Assembly: GCA_050084985.1 (NCBI GenBank)
Contig: JBITNC010000001.1
Span: 19,592,001 to 19,656,000 of the forward strand
Reading direction: 5' to 3'
Source: Nageia nagi
Lineage: Eukaryota > Pinophyta
Length of the DNA: 64,000 nt
Part shown: piece after piece, positions 12,700 to 24,480 of the stretch
Numbering within the stretch: the first letter of the stretch is position 1
Layout: every line of letters starts with the position of its first letter
The notes under the pieces: model-generated
What the model saw: only the letters and a program-made list of their open reading frames with translations
Databases searched by the model: none
Told to the model about the DNA's origin: nothing
Program-made: the position numbers and the translations under genes

Positions 12700-13800
12700 T
12701 AAAAAAAAATATTGCCCCTTCTACAAAAGGATTCCCTTTTTCCTTACTTGAAAAATATAGATACAAACATGAATCTACTTACAAGTTCGACTACATGGGC
12801 CAAATCAGATCTTGTACATACCATTACATACATGAGTTTCCCAACTACACTAGTATATGGTACCTTTGTCATTTCCTCTTATTCTTTTTTATTCTTTGGA
12901 CTCATTTCCTTTAATAAAGCCACTTCCACTTGGGATGGAGTATTCATGGGAGTGCACTTGTCCTTTCTAAAGATTTTAATAAGATATGCAATGTATCTTC
13001 TTTGGCTTATATAAAGCCTTCTTTTAATATGAGCTCTAATTACTTTAATTCCTAAGAAGTAATGTAATGGACCTAAGTCTTTCATCTCAAATTCACTTGA
13101 CAATTCACACTTTATTTTCTTTACCAATTGCTTTGAATCACTAAGCAAAAGAATATCATCCATGTGAAGACCAAAATAATAAAGTGTTTTACCTCTCTCA
13201 TAAAGCAAATACAATGATCTCCATCACTTCTTGCGAAACCATGCCCATTCACATATTTGTCAAACTTGTGATACCATTGTCTTAGAAACTGCTTCAGACC
13301 ATATAGTGACTTCTTTAGTTTGCACACCAAAAATAACTCCCACTTGCTATGAATCCTTTTGGTTGTTGCATATATATGTCTTCCTTTAGTTCACCACATA
13401 GAAATGTTATTTTCACATCCATTTGCTCAATCTCCCAATCATGATTTGCTACCATATATAATAGTGATCTAATTGAAATAAGCTTCTCCATAAGAAAAAA
13501 AAAAAATTTCATCAAAGTATATACCCTCTACTTGAGTATATCCTTTTGCAACCAATCTTGCTCTACACCTTTTTATTAATCGATTAGTTTTATGATTTCT
13601 TTTGAAAATCCATTTACAACCTACTTCCTTTCTATCTATTAGAAATGGTTGTAAATTCCAAGTTTCATTTTATTCAAGAGAATTCATTTCTTCTTCCATA
13701 GCCATTTTCCAATTAATTGCTTCATCACCATTACAATCCTCTTTCACATTTTTTGTCTCATTACCCATGAAATATAATGCATAATAGCTAAAATCATTTA
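12700..13800 (-). pseudogene. Copia element 2: reverse transcriptase remnant
   Basis: The minus strand gives three overlapping open pieces. 13315-13515 has ISIRSLLYMVANHDWEIEQM followed by DVKITFLCGELKEDIYMQQP. 13121-13330 has KLKKSLYGLKQFLRQWYHKF. 12879-13214 has FGLHMDDILLL, MKDLGPLHYFLGIKV and ISQRRYIAYLIKIF. These are successive copia RT blocks. The catalytic YVDD is altered to HMDD (about 13150-13161), keeping both aspartates. Frames change between pieces. Confidence 0.82.
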
Positions 13801-14179
13801 GTTCATAGCCAAACTTGTTTGGTGGTCTCCTTTGTCATTGATTTTTTCTCAAAGGTTGCATTTATTCTATTTCACATGTTTCCTACCCCACACCATCTTA
13901 AGACTGATTTGATTCTTCCTCAATTGTCTCTTCTCCTTTATGTTCCTTCCAATCACTTGTTGATTCATTTGTATTTTTTGAAGTCCTCGTAAGGGTGTAG
14001 CAATGAGATTTACACTCAAATATGGAGTAATTTATGGCTAAACTATACCTTGTTACTTTCTCAAGTTAGTAGCTACTCTAAATTGACTTATGTTGTTTCC
14101 TTGGAGTCCTCTTTACCATGACTTTCCATCTTTGTTTGCTTCCCATTAGCAAACTTTTCCTTGAAAATAACATTTTGAT

Positions 14180-15150
14180 TGTATGTATGATGATGTTATG
14201 ATGGAATTCAAACTTTGTATCCTTTGATTCCTTCACAATAACTAATGGAGATGCATTTTATTAACTTGTTATCAAGTTTTTTCTATTATCCTTGGGCACA
14301 TGCACATGCGATTCACATCCAAATATCCATAGATGTTCTACTGTAGGCTTCCTTCCACTCTAAGCATCTTCAAGTGTCTTTCCATCCAATACTAAGTTAT
14401 GAGAGACATTATTTACAAAATATGTTGTATGTATTGCTTCAAACCAAAATACTTTACTTAATTATGCATCTTCTCTCATGATCCTTGCCTTCTCCACTAA
14501 GGTTCTATTTAACCTTTTCTCTACACCATTTTGTTCTAGAGAGTATGGTGTAGTTTTATATATTACAATACTATACATCCTACAAAATACATCAAAATCC
14601 TTTTAGCAATACTCACCTCCATTTTCACTTCTAAGTGACTTCACCTGCTTTTCGATTTATCTTTCAAATTGAGACATAAATACTTTGAACATATCTAATG
14701 TACTACCTTAAATATACCCATGAATTCCTTGAGAAGTCATCAATGAAGGTGATAAAATATTTTGATTCTCTTATAGAATTCACTTCCATAGGCCCACATA
14801 AATTAAAATGAAATAATTCAAGGATTTCTTTACTTTTGTATTCTTTGTGTACCAAATGATACTCTTTTTTATTTTCCGATCACACAAGCTTCACAAAAAT
14901 AAAAAGGGACTAAATTTTATAACTTCCAAGCCTCAAACAATTTTCTTATTATACATATCCCTTAGGTTCTTCTCTTCTAGATAAGCCATCCTTTTGTGCC
15001 AAAGTATCATATTTGATTTCTTTATAACTTCCTTGCATTTGAAATCCTGCATTAAGATTGCATTTGCACTACTATTTTCAACAAGGACTACATCCAACTT
15101 TTACAAGGTTCCAAGTCTTGTACCTCTAGCTATAACTGTGGCTCCATAGA
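14180..15150 (-). pseudogene. Copia element 2: integrase remnant
   Basis: The minus strand near 14560-14380 reads TTPYSLEQNGVEKRLNRTLV, EKARIMRED and VFWFEAIHTTYFVNNVSHNL. This is the copia integrase segment around the catalytic glutamate (TPQQNGVxERxNRTLxExAR); here PQQ has become SLE. Near 14330-14280 it reads WIFGCESHVHVPKDNR, the block after the core. Several stops and frame changes are present. Confidence 0.75.
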
Positions 15151-15155
15151 TAAGT

Positions 15156-15467
15156 TTACAAATATTTTTTTGGAAAAAAAATCTCAACATTTACCTTTTT
15201 AAATTGACTTATTGAAAGTAAGTTTCTTATCAAGCTTGGAACATGCCTCATATTTGGTATGGTCTTTATCTTTCCATCATTGAGCTCAACTCTTACATTG
15301 GCTTCACTAATAATTTCATAACAATAATTACCACCAAGGAATACTAATCCACTTATACTAGTTGTATATTCCTTGAACCATTCTTTATGCAGTATCATGT
15401 GGAAGGATGCTAAAAAATCTATAAGCCATGCTTCATCTTGGACATTCATTGTCAAGTATGTAGCCAT
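15156..15467 (-). pseudogene. Copia element 2: protease remnant
   Basis: The 103-codon open frame reads AWLIDFLASFHMILHKEWF, then VFLGGN and ELNDGKIKTIPNMRHVPSLI. Copia proteases have WxxDSGASxHMTPxxxWF followed by a DG(R/K)xxTL...VLHVPxLxxNLLS segment. The catalytic DSGAS has become DFLAS, so the active-site glycine is lost. Confidence 0.78.
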
Positions 15468-15536
15468 ATATAATTCCCCTTCGTTGGTTGATGGAGCTGT
15501 TGTAGATTCCTCTTTCTCTTTAGAGAGATCAACTTC

Positions 15537-15578
15537 GCAATCACTTTACTTATGTCCCTTTTGATTGCATTAACAACA
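15537..15578 (-). pseudogene. Copia element 2: Gag CCHC zinc knuckle
   Basis: The minus strand encodes C-C-stop-C-N-Q-K-G-H-K-stop-S-D-C, which keeps all four metal ligands of the C-x2-C-x4-H-x4-C knuckle while two of the spacer codons are stops. The knuckle binds element RNA in the family. Confidence 0.65.
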
Positions 15579-15699
15579 AATAATTTCTAATTTTTTCCTT
15601 ACTTGAAAATCATTTTTTAGATTTAGATCTATGGCATTTTTTTAAAAATATCTCTACCTTTATTTCTCTACTTCTTTCTCTATTTCTAGCAAACAAGGC

Positions 15700-16285
15700 T
15701 TTTGAGTTTTTAATAGGTTCAAAAGTCCTAGTTTCTTCTTCAAGTAGATGACCTATAATCTCATCCTTCTTGATATTTTCTATTTTTATACTCCTAATGA
15801 TTGCTACAATTAAATTATCCCATGAATTTGGTAAACTAAAAAGTAAAAAAATGCATTGTTCTTCTTCTTTGATCTCATCACTAATAGATTTTGATTAATT
15901 TATGAGAGTATTAAATGTATTCAAAAACTCAATAATATTTCCTCCATAAACCATTTTAATTATATATAGTTTCTTTCTCAAAAAGATTAATTCATCAATG
16001 ATTTTGATTGATAGAGCTTACCAAGGTCGTCCCAGAGCTCCTTTATCGATATACCTCCAATGACATTCATCAAGACAAAATCTACAAAGTTTAAGATAAT
16101 CAATGTAATGACTTTGTTATTCTTCCTCTTTGAATCATCTCGAGTGATTGTATCTGGTTTTATGTCTTTCACAATGGTCTCCTTCAAATCCCTCTCCACT
16201 AGAAGGTATTCTATTTTCAACTTCCATAAGTTGCAGTTCTGTTCATAAAACTTTTCAATGATAGATCTATTGTTGTCCATTTTCT
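15700..16285 (-). pseudogene. Copia element 2: gag N-terminal remnant
   Basis: The open frame at 15987-16280 starts with an ATG close behind the primer site. It has NLWKLKIEYLLVERDL, VITLIILNFVDFVLMNVIGG and ISIKELWDDLGKLYQSKSLM, matching copia Gag (FxxWKxxMxxLL ... AxxxIxLxL...xELWxxLxxxYxxKS). The next part toward 15700 is broken but carries further gag-like pieces. Confidence 0.75.
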
Positions 16286-16344
16286 ACTCCAATTTGTTTC
16301 TCAATAAATAAGCTCCTTAACCCTCTCAAAGTGTCCTATATTAA

Positions 16345-16356
16345 GCTTTGATACCA
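16345..16356 (-). other. Primer-binding site of copia element 2
   Basis: The minus strand reads TGGTATCAAAGC, one base from the tRNA-iMet site TGGTATCAGAGC. It fixes the inner edge of the 5' LTR at about 16359 (plus strand AGTTACAAAATGG, expected TGTTACAAAATGG). Confidence 0.75.
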
Positions 16357-16358
16357 CT

Positions 16359-16945
16359 AGTTACAAAATGGAGAAGAATGGTTGGAGAAGTTTTGAGCAA
16401 TGCTACAGCACTATGGAAGCCCTCCCAATTTAACAACATAGTTGAACATAAAATAGTAGAGTATAGATCAACCCAAACAATAACAAGATATGGAGATATA
16501 ACAACAAGACATCAATTACCCATCAACTCATCAACACAACAATAGAAGGAAAAATAAAGCTCAAGAAATAGAGAATGAAATGAAGCACTTGGACTACATT
16601 CATAGAGTTACTTATCTCCAACACGCACATGTATTTATAAAGTTGGATAGAGTTTGAATCAAAATCAAACTTTGTTATTAAAAGGATGAGTTGACAACCA
16701 TGACCATCAAAGTTATAAGATATAACATGCCAAATGAATAGTAAATGGTTGGTGGGTCAAAGATCTTATTTTGTCTTCAACTCCACATGAAATATGTGGG
16801 CAATGATATGGTCTACAATGGTGTCCAACATAACAAATTGGCCTACATAGTAGTTGCCACATTTGACACAATGAAGCTTAGAATTGAAAACATTATCCTT
16901 GAGCATTCAGTTAAGTTAGAATCACTTCTAAACTCTAAAAAATAG
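16359..16945 (-). repeat. 5' LTR of copia element 2 (outer end not defined)
   Basis: Sequence directly outside the primer site must be LTR. There is no second copy in the window to mark its outer end, so 16945 is only a working limit. The minus strand shows TATAAATA near 16635, a plausible LTR promoter box. Confidence 0.45.
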
Positions 16946-18080
16946 ACTCCAAAGATTTGAAGCAATCTTCTCTTCATAAATACCTTCTCATTAATTAGTG
17001 CAATTGGTTTTGTTACTTAATTAGTATTCAAATAATACAAACAAGTAAAAAAAATATGTGTGATTAAGTATATAGGTTGGAAATTAAAATTAAGCTTCAT
17101 ATTTACAAGCTGCAATGTGCTTCAAAGAAGATTAAAAAATTTGCCCTTCAGATGAAAGTTCAAATTTAAAAAATAATTATTTTATTTTATTTTTTAAATT
17201 TGAAATACGAAGAACTAAATTTTTCTAATCCTTCCAAAAAATTTAACCCACCCTTACAAATTTAATCCCTTCGAATATAAGTTTTTATATGTGACATAGG
17301 AATAAAAGATTTGGGAAGCATGAATTTCAAAGTAACTTTTAAGGGTGACCCCTAGAAATTATTTTATAAACTCATGGTGATTTAGCTCTATGATTATTTA
17401 ACATTATGGCTATATTTAAAAAAAAACATCTTAGTTTCCTTGGCTATAAATTGTAACTTAAATGTGAAAAATATAAGTTTGAGGCAATTTTTAAAATTTA
17501 TTTTGATTTTTTTTATCATAGGTAATGTAATTCTTAGTGTATTGACACTAAGCTATAAAATTTCTATAAGGTATGCTATTCGACAAAGCTTTGCGAGCCA
17601 TATCGTTTGACAATTTGACATCTATAATGCATTCAAAATTAAAATTCAAATATAAAAGAGCTTACCTTTTTCATTTTTAGCTGAATCCATATCGGTTTAC
17701 AATTCGCACAAGTAGTATTATGGAGAATATTGCTCTCCATCGATCTAGATTCCAAGAATGTGATATGCACAAATGATCATTTATTGTTTATATACAAGAA
17801 CAATTCCTTGAAATAAATGATTATGTGTATAAATTCAAGATGATATCTACCAAAAACTCAGTTAATAATATTATTAATTTTTATAAATATAAAAATAAAA
17901 TATAATTTTAAAGCGAAGATACTATATTTTATTTCTTAAAATAGTTTAAGGCTACTAAAGGAAGTAGGAAGTTGGACAGAGCCAATATAAAAAAACGAGG
18001 AAGTACGAAAGTGTAAATTTTAGCCAATTTGCTACAAATAGCAGCTAAAATTTTGTATGAATTGAATTTCTGAAATTCAA
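16946..18080. other. AT-rich intergenic stretch
   Basis: Mostly A/T runs with no open frame or repeat I can define. A 'taaaaataattattttattttatttttt' low-complexity tract lies at about 17170. Confidence 0.3.
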
Positions 18081-18090
18081 GTGGCTAATT

Positions 18091-18594
18091 TCAATGGCCG
18101 AGAATCTCCTTAAAACATCTCGCTTTAGAATTTACACGTTTCACCATAAGAGAGCTGGCGTGGATCCGACGACAAAGACTGCCAAATTTTCTCGGCCAAC
18201 AAGATTTCATGGTCAGCAACAAATCCTTAATTTTTTTTGCGAAATCTTTCATGGTTTTCTGTGGCGGATACCTTTGAAGAGTAAACGCGCTGTAAATTTC
18301 TGAACAAATCCAAAAAATTCTGTAGCTAATTGTGAACATTGGCAACATGGAACTCACTTTTGGCGTAATTTCCAAGCATTGCGAAGGGACTCGAAGATCT
18401 TCTGTCGGCGCAAAGCAAAGGCTGAATTTCTTGTTTCGCCTTTTAAATTTAGATGTTCTTTTTAGTGTTTTGAAAATATCAGTTTGGCCTTTTATCTGGA
18501 GTGGATGACGAACTCCAGAGTCCAGAGGAGTTGACAGGTTTTGTCCGGATTGGCAGCGAATATGTGGACGGAATTTTTTGATTTGTCCGCTCAA
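18091..18594 (-). CDS. Unrecognised 167-codon ORF in a GC-richer island
   Basis: The longest open frame outside the retroelements, in a stretch (18080-18640) clearly richer in G and C than its surroundings. The product would be basic, with Lys/Arg/Cys-rich pieces such as TLKRTSKFKRRNKKFSLCF and no domain I know. Another minus-strand frame over 18350-18470 reads SAFALRRQKIFESLRNAWKL followed by RQK and then GTGAGT, which would fit an exon with a 5' splice site. I cannot choose between a real short gene, a first exon and chance. Upstream on the minus strand are TATATA runs (18840-18890). Neighbours give no functional hint. Confidence 0.25.
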   Translation of the reverse strand: MSGQIKKFRPHIRCQSGQNLSTPLDSGVRHPLQIKGQTDIFKTLKRTSKFKRRNKKFSLCFAPTEDLRVPSQCLEITPKVSSMLPMFTISYRIFWICSEIYSAFTLQRYPPQKTMKDFAKKIKDLLLTMKSCWPRKFGSLCRRIHASSLMVKRVNSKARCFKEILGH

Positions 18595-18837
18595 ACGTTT
18601 TAGACAAAGAATCTCTGCTTCTTAACTGAAAAATATAGTGTAAATCAGCTTAAAGGCTTTAATTTTGCGCTTTAGGTTTTCAAATCTTGCTTTTGACGAT
18701 TCATACGGGCTTGCGTGGCAATGTATCGTTGGATCGTCTGTGAACCATTCATTTATTTCCACGTAGAGAAATTGGCGTTTTTGCTGTCAAAGGATGCGCT
18801 GGACAAAGAGAGTGAGCCCCACATGAACTTATAATTT

Positions 18838-18872
18838 ATTATTATTATTATTATATATATTTTTTGACGGTA
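18838..18872. repeat. TTA/TA microsatellite
   Basis: A run of ATT/TTA triplets passing into (TA)n, followed by a T tract. Confidence 0.6.
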
Positions 18873-18959
18873 ATTAAAAATATATACCCATGTGACGGGT
18901 AAAAAAAAAAACAAGCTGTAAAAAAAGTATATAAAACCTAAAAACGTTCAATACCGGCG

Positions 18960-21585
18960 TCAAATTTCAACCCTGCTAGCAAGTATTATCGGTATGTAGC
19001 TTGCTCTTCTAACAAATGAACTTGCTTCTCTCGAAAAAGATCATTCTACTAGCTTACCAACAAACCATTTATTTATCATTAGGAAGGAATATAAAATTAA
19101 TTGTAATTTTAGAAAAAAACAAGATGACCATATGGATAATGATGTGTTCACTACCTTCTATGCTGACCTAGTAAAATGACCAACTTGTCTGTTAATATCA
19201 TGGGACGATGACTCTTGTACATCGCATATTCTTGCAATAATGTCATCTTTGCATTAGTAACTTGTTACTTAAAAAAGACACTGTTAAGATGATTCTAAGT
19301 ATGTTTGAATGTTTTAGTAAAGTCAATATGAAGCAAGCATGCATTTGCTAATCTAAATCTAATAATTATAATCATTTTTTTATTTTTGATTATCCATTTT
19401 GATGATGCAAGTATGTACTTGATAATTTAAATCTAATAATTATAATTATTTTTTATTTTTAAAGGTAAAGGTAAATTATATTAACGTTCATGAGAGATTA
19501 ATCAATCTATGGGATGCTTCTAGTAGGTCATTTCATAGCATGTATGTTTCGATTGTTGGGTGAGTTGGTAATGTGCTGATCTTGCTACAACCTTTGTCTC
19601 TTGTTTGATTCAAAAGCTTATGACTTTAAAGTAACATAATTGATGATGCTCTATAAATCTCATTTAATCAAAATTAGCAACAATTTTATTTGTCAAGTAC
19701 AAAATTATTTTCTATTGAACTTCTTAAACTGTGTGAAATGATACGTGCAATAAAAAAACTCACCTTGATCTAGAAATATATATATTTTTGTTTAATAATA
19801 TTTGATCTTTATCTCATAACTTAGATACTCTCTTTTCATATCTATCTTCTTCTTGATGTAACTTCATCTTCATATTAAATATTTTTTTAACTTTAAAAAA
19901 TTACTAGTTTATATAAATAAAAAATGCATATTCAATATCCTCTCAAATAAATGTATATTCCTTCTTTTTTTTTAAAGATATTTATTGCACCTTGGTAAAA
20001 TGTGGGAATTAAGATGTTACCTTCATTCTCATGTAGTATGAATAAATCTTCTCATCAATAATTCTAATATTATGATCATTTATATATATATTTTAATACA
20101 TGTGATCAAAATGATATTAAAGTACGCTTATCTCTTTGCTTGAAAATTAAAACCTTTTGTTGCGCATCTATGGTGGATAGTAAAGACAACTTCACCAATT
20201 ATGATGGTGATGGCTCGTCTTTCTTAAATACCACAACATACAACCTTCTCTAATACTATATGTTGAGAAATAAGAAACCATAATGCTTTGATGATTTATT
20301 ACATTATATGGATAGTAATATATTTATAATATTTTGAAGCTAGTTGTCTATGTAACAACTAATGACTACTTAAAAATATTATTCACATTTAATGATGTAA
20401 TAATATTACTAATAAATAAAGTAAAATTAAAGAATTATAATAGTAAATGAGTCATAGGTGGATTTGTGTAACATAATGTAAACAAATGTATTTGGGTATA
20501 ATAATATTTTCCTTTTCATGGGTGATGGTTCATTCCTCCAAAATCTACCTATAAGCCAATTGTGTATGCAACAAACTTTGTGAGAGGTTAAATTGCTTTC
20601 AAGCATCATGTGTAATAATTGTGGCAAATTAAGGTTGCAATGATTGGCTTGGGTGAGCAAGAAACTTGTGATTTGGTTTTTTATCTAGTATTACAAACAC
20701 TTTGTTGTTCTTGGAGGATTATCATTGGAAGTTATTCATGAATGAGGAACCTTGTTTGAAATAATTATCGGAATATTGTTACATTGTTTAAAATATGTGG
20801 ATCATTCTCATGACTCACATTGTTTAGATTTGGTCAAATGTGTTAGCATTATTTTGAGGTCTATTCATCTTTTAACTCCATCTTTTTGATTGAATTTTTA
20901 AAATCTTGCATTTGAATTGGAAGGTTTCAAGAAAGATTGCAAAAATAATTCTAATAGGGTTTTTTTATATTTGATTTTTCTAGGTCCTTTATAATCCTTA
21001 CAAGTGGGACTATTCTAAGGATGCATTAAGGAAAAGAACCTATAATTTCTTGGCATTTCACAAATCTTTACCATAAATAGAGGTTGCAAGAAGAATCATC
21101 TTTGACAAAAAAAGGAAAGCTTCTACAATTATAGCTTAGTACTCTCAAAAGTTGAGGGATACTATGCTAAGTTCTTAGGCTTATCATATTTGTTAACAAA
21201 GTTCAAGATCAAGATCAAAACCACAAGATTTCAAGTGTTTAGAATTTTTAGAGAATAAATGTGATGAAGGCCTTTGTTACAATGTAACATGATAAATTGT
21301 CACAATTTCATTTGAAATACTTATAAAATTTTAAGGTGCAACTTTCAAATTTTTCTTTAAGCTATAAAGGGTCATTAGTTTTTGATCTTCCTTAATTATA
21401 TCAAGTAAATTTTTATCTTTCTTGCCTAATCATACTAAGCTAATTATCTTTTTACAAAGTACTGTATTGTATTTTTACTTTCATCAAGTAATTTTTGATC
21501 TTTTTTGCTTAATCATATTAAGCTATGTGTCTTTTTAATAAAGTATTTTATTTTATTTTTTATTTTTTTTATAAACTTTCACTAT
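18960..21585. other. AT-rich intergenic stretch, no gene recognised
   Basis: No long open frame, LTR or RNA gene. The 77-codon minus-strand frame at 20427-20660 has no recognisable content. Around 20950-21280 the plus strand gives broken pieces (YSKDALRKRTYNFLAFHKSL) that might belong to the LINE beginning just downstream, but I cannot support this. Confidence 0.3.
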
Positions 21586-21589
21586 GCAT

Positions 21590-22205
21590 TCCCATCAAAA
21601 CTAAAATCCTATTTTAAAGAGTGTTAATGATAAATTTGACAAACTAGAAAATAGCATAATACATACTATAACATTTGACTCAAAACTCCTCACTCACATC
21701 ACAAATTTATCTGATGAAATTGAAAACAAATAATATAAGTGATACAACTACAAATATTTTTTTCTTACAAAAAGTGTCACCTTTAAACATTTGCCTATAA
21801 AGGTTGAGACAAATAAAGCATCCAAACTAGAGTAAGAACAAGATAACTAATCTTTGAACTTAATAATAGTAGGCCTAGATCAAATAGATCAAGAACATAT
21901 AAGAAGTGGTTAAAACCAAACTTCAACTACTTCTAGAGATTAATGCTAAAGAAATTTTAGAAGTTGAATTAGTAGGAAAAAAAATAAAAATATGAAGAGA
22001 TTAGTTTGAATTATGTTTCCTCCTCAATATTTTAACAAAATAAATTTATAACTCTCCAAAATGAAAAGAAACACAAATTTTTATTAATGAAGATCTTATT
22101 CCTAAGGATCAAGTTGAGTTGCGTAAAGAAATAAGTAAAATGAAAGAAGTAAGAAAAGATAGAAAAATAACATTAATTAAAAATAAAAAATTAATATTAT
22201 TAGAT
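21590..22205 (+). pseudogene. LINE ORF1 remnant
   Basis: The plus strand shows a heptad-like stretch, KLENSIIHTITFDSKLLTHI followed by TNLSDEIEN. Next comes SLNLIIVGLDQIDQEHIRSG, resembling the RNIIIxGL start of ORF1 RNA-binding domains. It ends in a lysine-rich tail, EDLIPKDQVELRKEISKMKE. This is the architecture of plant L1-type ORF1 proteins (coiled coil, RRM-like domain, basic tail), which coat the element RNA. Sequence support is moderate and frames are broken. Confidence 0.45.
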
Positions 22206-22225
22206 AATACATAAGAATAAAAATC

Positions 22226-23260
22226 AAAGTTTAGGGTAATCCTTTGGAATGTCCAAGGATCTCCATGGAGAAAAGGCCCTCAACTAAGTTGGTTTCCACA
22301 TAATATAGCCCTCAACTAAGTTGGATTCCACATAATATAGCCCTTAACTAAGTTGGATTCCACATAATATAGCCCTCAACTAAGTTGGATTCTACATAAT
22401 ATAATGTAATTTTTCTCATTCAAACTTGAGAACATGATGAAAATTGGATTTCTAATATGGATGGTTTTTATTTATCTTCTATTTAAAATAAAAGGCACAA
22501 AGGTAGAGGTTTTTGGGAAATTTCTTGTTATTACAAATCTTACTTATCTAATTCTTTTAAGTTAATCGAGAATGATCCAAATAACTAGTTTATGCGTATT
22601 CATTTCAAAAATAAAGAAAAATCTATATATTTTTTTCTATATATTACTTTTCCCCTACCAATTCCACATTGCATAAGAATAAAAAAATAGATAAAATCTT
22701 TCCCTTTTATAACCTTAACAATGATATTTAACAATTATGTTAGCAACACTAATCCCTTTAGATTGATGAAGATTCTATCCTTACACATGAGTTTTCTCAA
22801 ACATATAATGATTAAATTGGAAAAACAAATGGACAAGAAGTAATCAAAGTCATTAGTTTCCAAGAACTTATTATTTACAATGGGCTACAATCCTAATCTA
22901 AATCTAACAAATTCACTTATATTAATAAAAATGGTAATGATACCATAGACTATATTATGTCATGAATTTCTCTTATCAAGCAAATATTAGACTTTGATAT
23001 CTTAATAAATTATGAACTGAACTCTTGTCATCAACCTATCTTCCTTACTATTAAAATAAATTTAACACTTAAAAACTATGCTAGCACTAGCAAGGTAAAA
23101 ATTATAAAGATGATTTTTAAACATAATGAACTTGAGGCCTTTCAAAAGGATCTTCAAGATGCATTCAATCCATATTTTAAAAATTTATTCTCTATAACTA
23201 ATTTATATAATAATTTCACCTCAGAATTATCTACGCACATCAATAAATATTCTTGTTAAA
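22226..23260 (+). pseudogene. LINE endonuclease (APE-type) remnant
   Basis: It starts at 22233 with RVILWNVQGSPW, the kILsWNVRGL opening of ORF2 endonucleases. After the tandem-repeat insertion it continues with NWISNMDGFYLSSI, GRGFWEISCYYKSYLSNSFK and IYFFLYITFPLP. The C-terminal part reads IDYIMSWISLIKQ-like, with FDILINYELNSCHQPIFLTI. The D-Y, I-x-x-Q-I and (S/D)HxP blocks fit the catalytic end of the domain, with H kept. In the family, it nicks target DNA to prime reverse transcription. Stops and frame changes make it inactive. Confidence 0.65.
22276..22403 (+). repeat. Tandem repeat, 4 x 32 bp, inside the LINE endonuclease
   Basis: Four head-to-tail copies of a unit beginning GCCCTCAACTAAGTTGG and ending ACATAATATA start at 22276, 22308, 22340 and 22372. 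The copies differ by one or two bases. The unit is exactly 32 bases, so the array does not keep a reading frame. Confidence 0.95.
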
Positions 23261-23289
23261 ATTTTATCACTAATGTAAAATTATTAAAT

Positions 23290-24110
23290 AAAATAGTAAT
23301 ACTTCTTAAAATAATATGGATATGCACCAAAAAATGAAATAATATAAGATATTTGTAGATGATTAAAATTAACCCTACTATTGATTAATTATGTATAATC
23401 ACCTATTGAAATAAAGAAGATTATTGTTGAAATGAACTTGTGTCTCTTGAGAAATGAATAAGTATAAATAATATGCAACAACCTAAAGTATTCAAATTGT
23501 AAATCAAAGAACAACAATACTTATGCTATTGGATCAAATTCACAACCCATTAGAGAGGGATCAAGATAAATACATGTTACCTTGGAAGACCATGTATACA
23601 TTAGAAGAAAACTTGTCACTAGGGTGGAACCTTAGATAGGAAGAACCAGTAGAAGGATAAATCTACAAAGTAGCATGGACACTTGCATGGGAAGTGTAGA
23701 TTCTATGCTACCTACAAGTTAGTCTTCACAATCCTAATTACTAATAGTAACGATAATGCAACTAGCCTAATTTAGTATACTGCAAAAGATGAATAATAAA
23801 GTGTTCTTGTGACAACAAATCCTAATCTTGATAGGCCATGTCAAAAGACTTCTAAATATTTTTGATGTTGAATGTGATTATTGAGACATGAATCTTGATA
23901 GCATGCTCATGTCACCTTATCTTCTTTTATATGTGAGAGATCCACCTTAATGCATGCTCATAGGGTAGCACCAACATTGGGGTCCTAACACATAAAAAGA
24001 GAAACAACATGATAAAGGTACCTAAGTTGGCCTAAATGATCATAATATGAGATAAAATAATAAAATTAAGTATATTATTAATTAAGTAATATGAAAATTG
24101 ATTTGTGATA
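23290..24110 (-). repeat. Dispersed repeat inserted in the LINE
   Basis: This interrupts the LINE between the endonuclease and pre-RT segments. Its minus strand near 23600-23460 (CTTGATCCCTCTCTA ... TTGATCCAATAGCATAAGTA) resembles the plus strand at 26445-26520 (CTTGATCCCTTTCTCA ... TTGATCCAATAGTATGAGTA), so a related copy lies in inverted orientation about 2.9 kb away. Probably a solo LTR or a fragment; termini are not defined. Confidence 0.45.
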
Positions 24111-24480
24111 TTAGGTAGAAATTGAGTGTCAACAATCTTCATTAACTATAAGAAATAAGTATTTTAAAATCAACAACAAGAAAAATCTTTAGTCTAATGT
24201 AAACATAATCCAAAAGAGTTTTGGAAAATACTTTTACCTTGGAAAATGATAGTTGAATCTCAAATTTATATAAATAGTTAAAATTGTTATCTCAAAAACC
24301 TTTATATACTACCTCTAAATATGGAGGATAGGTACTTAAAGATATAATATTTACACTTCCCAAACATAATATTTTTTTTATAAAGGAAATTAAGGATGGA
24401 ATTAATAGGCTATCAAAAGGGAAGGGAAAATACAAAAAGATATCGATAAAAAATTCTAAAAAATGGAAGCTTTATCCTTT
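24111..24480 (+). pseudogene. LINE segment leading into reverse transcriptase
   Basis: The plus strand gives QKSFGK with an overlapping frame FWKILLPWKM, then IKEIKDGINRLSKGKGKYKK. LINE ORF2 proteins have NPKxFWK... and then FTxxEIxxGIxxLxNGKAxGxD at the start of RT. The RT palm is not found further on. Two copies of 'aatacatcttaatgaactctctag' follow at about 24502 and 24526. Confidence 0.5.

Larger units (their letters stand above)
12690..16358 (-). mobile_element. Ty1/copia retrotransposon 2, 3' end missing, decayed
   Basis: On the minus strand the order is primer site (16345-16356), gag, zinc knuckle, protease, integrase and RT, the copia order. It ends near 12.7 kb in the RT-RNase H linker (EMTKVPYTSVVGKLMYVMVC). 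RNase H and a 3' LTR are not found. Stops are frequent throughout. Confidence 0.8.
21590..24480 (+). mobile_element. LINE (non-LTR) retrotransposon remnant
   Basis: Plus-strand pieces follow in LINE order: an ORF1-like coiled coil and tail, an AP-type endonuclease, and the segment leading into RT. It is interrupted by a 32-bp tandem array (22276-22403) and by an insertion of about 0.8 kb (about 23290-24110). The RT core and 3' tail are not found. All parts carry stops and frameshifts. Confidence 0.65.

Noticed and set aside
18094-18303. 69-codon plus-strand ORF in the GC-richer island
   Set aside because: Overlaps the longer minus-strand frame and has no recognisable content; not counted separately.
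20427-20660. 77-codon minus-strand ORF
   Set aside because: No motif, no composition change and no neighbouring related piece; expected by chance in this much sequence.
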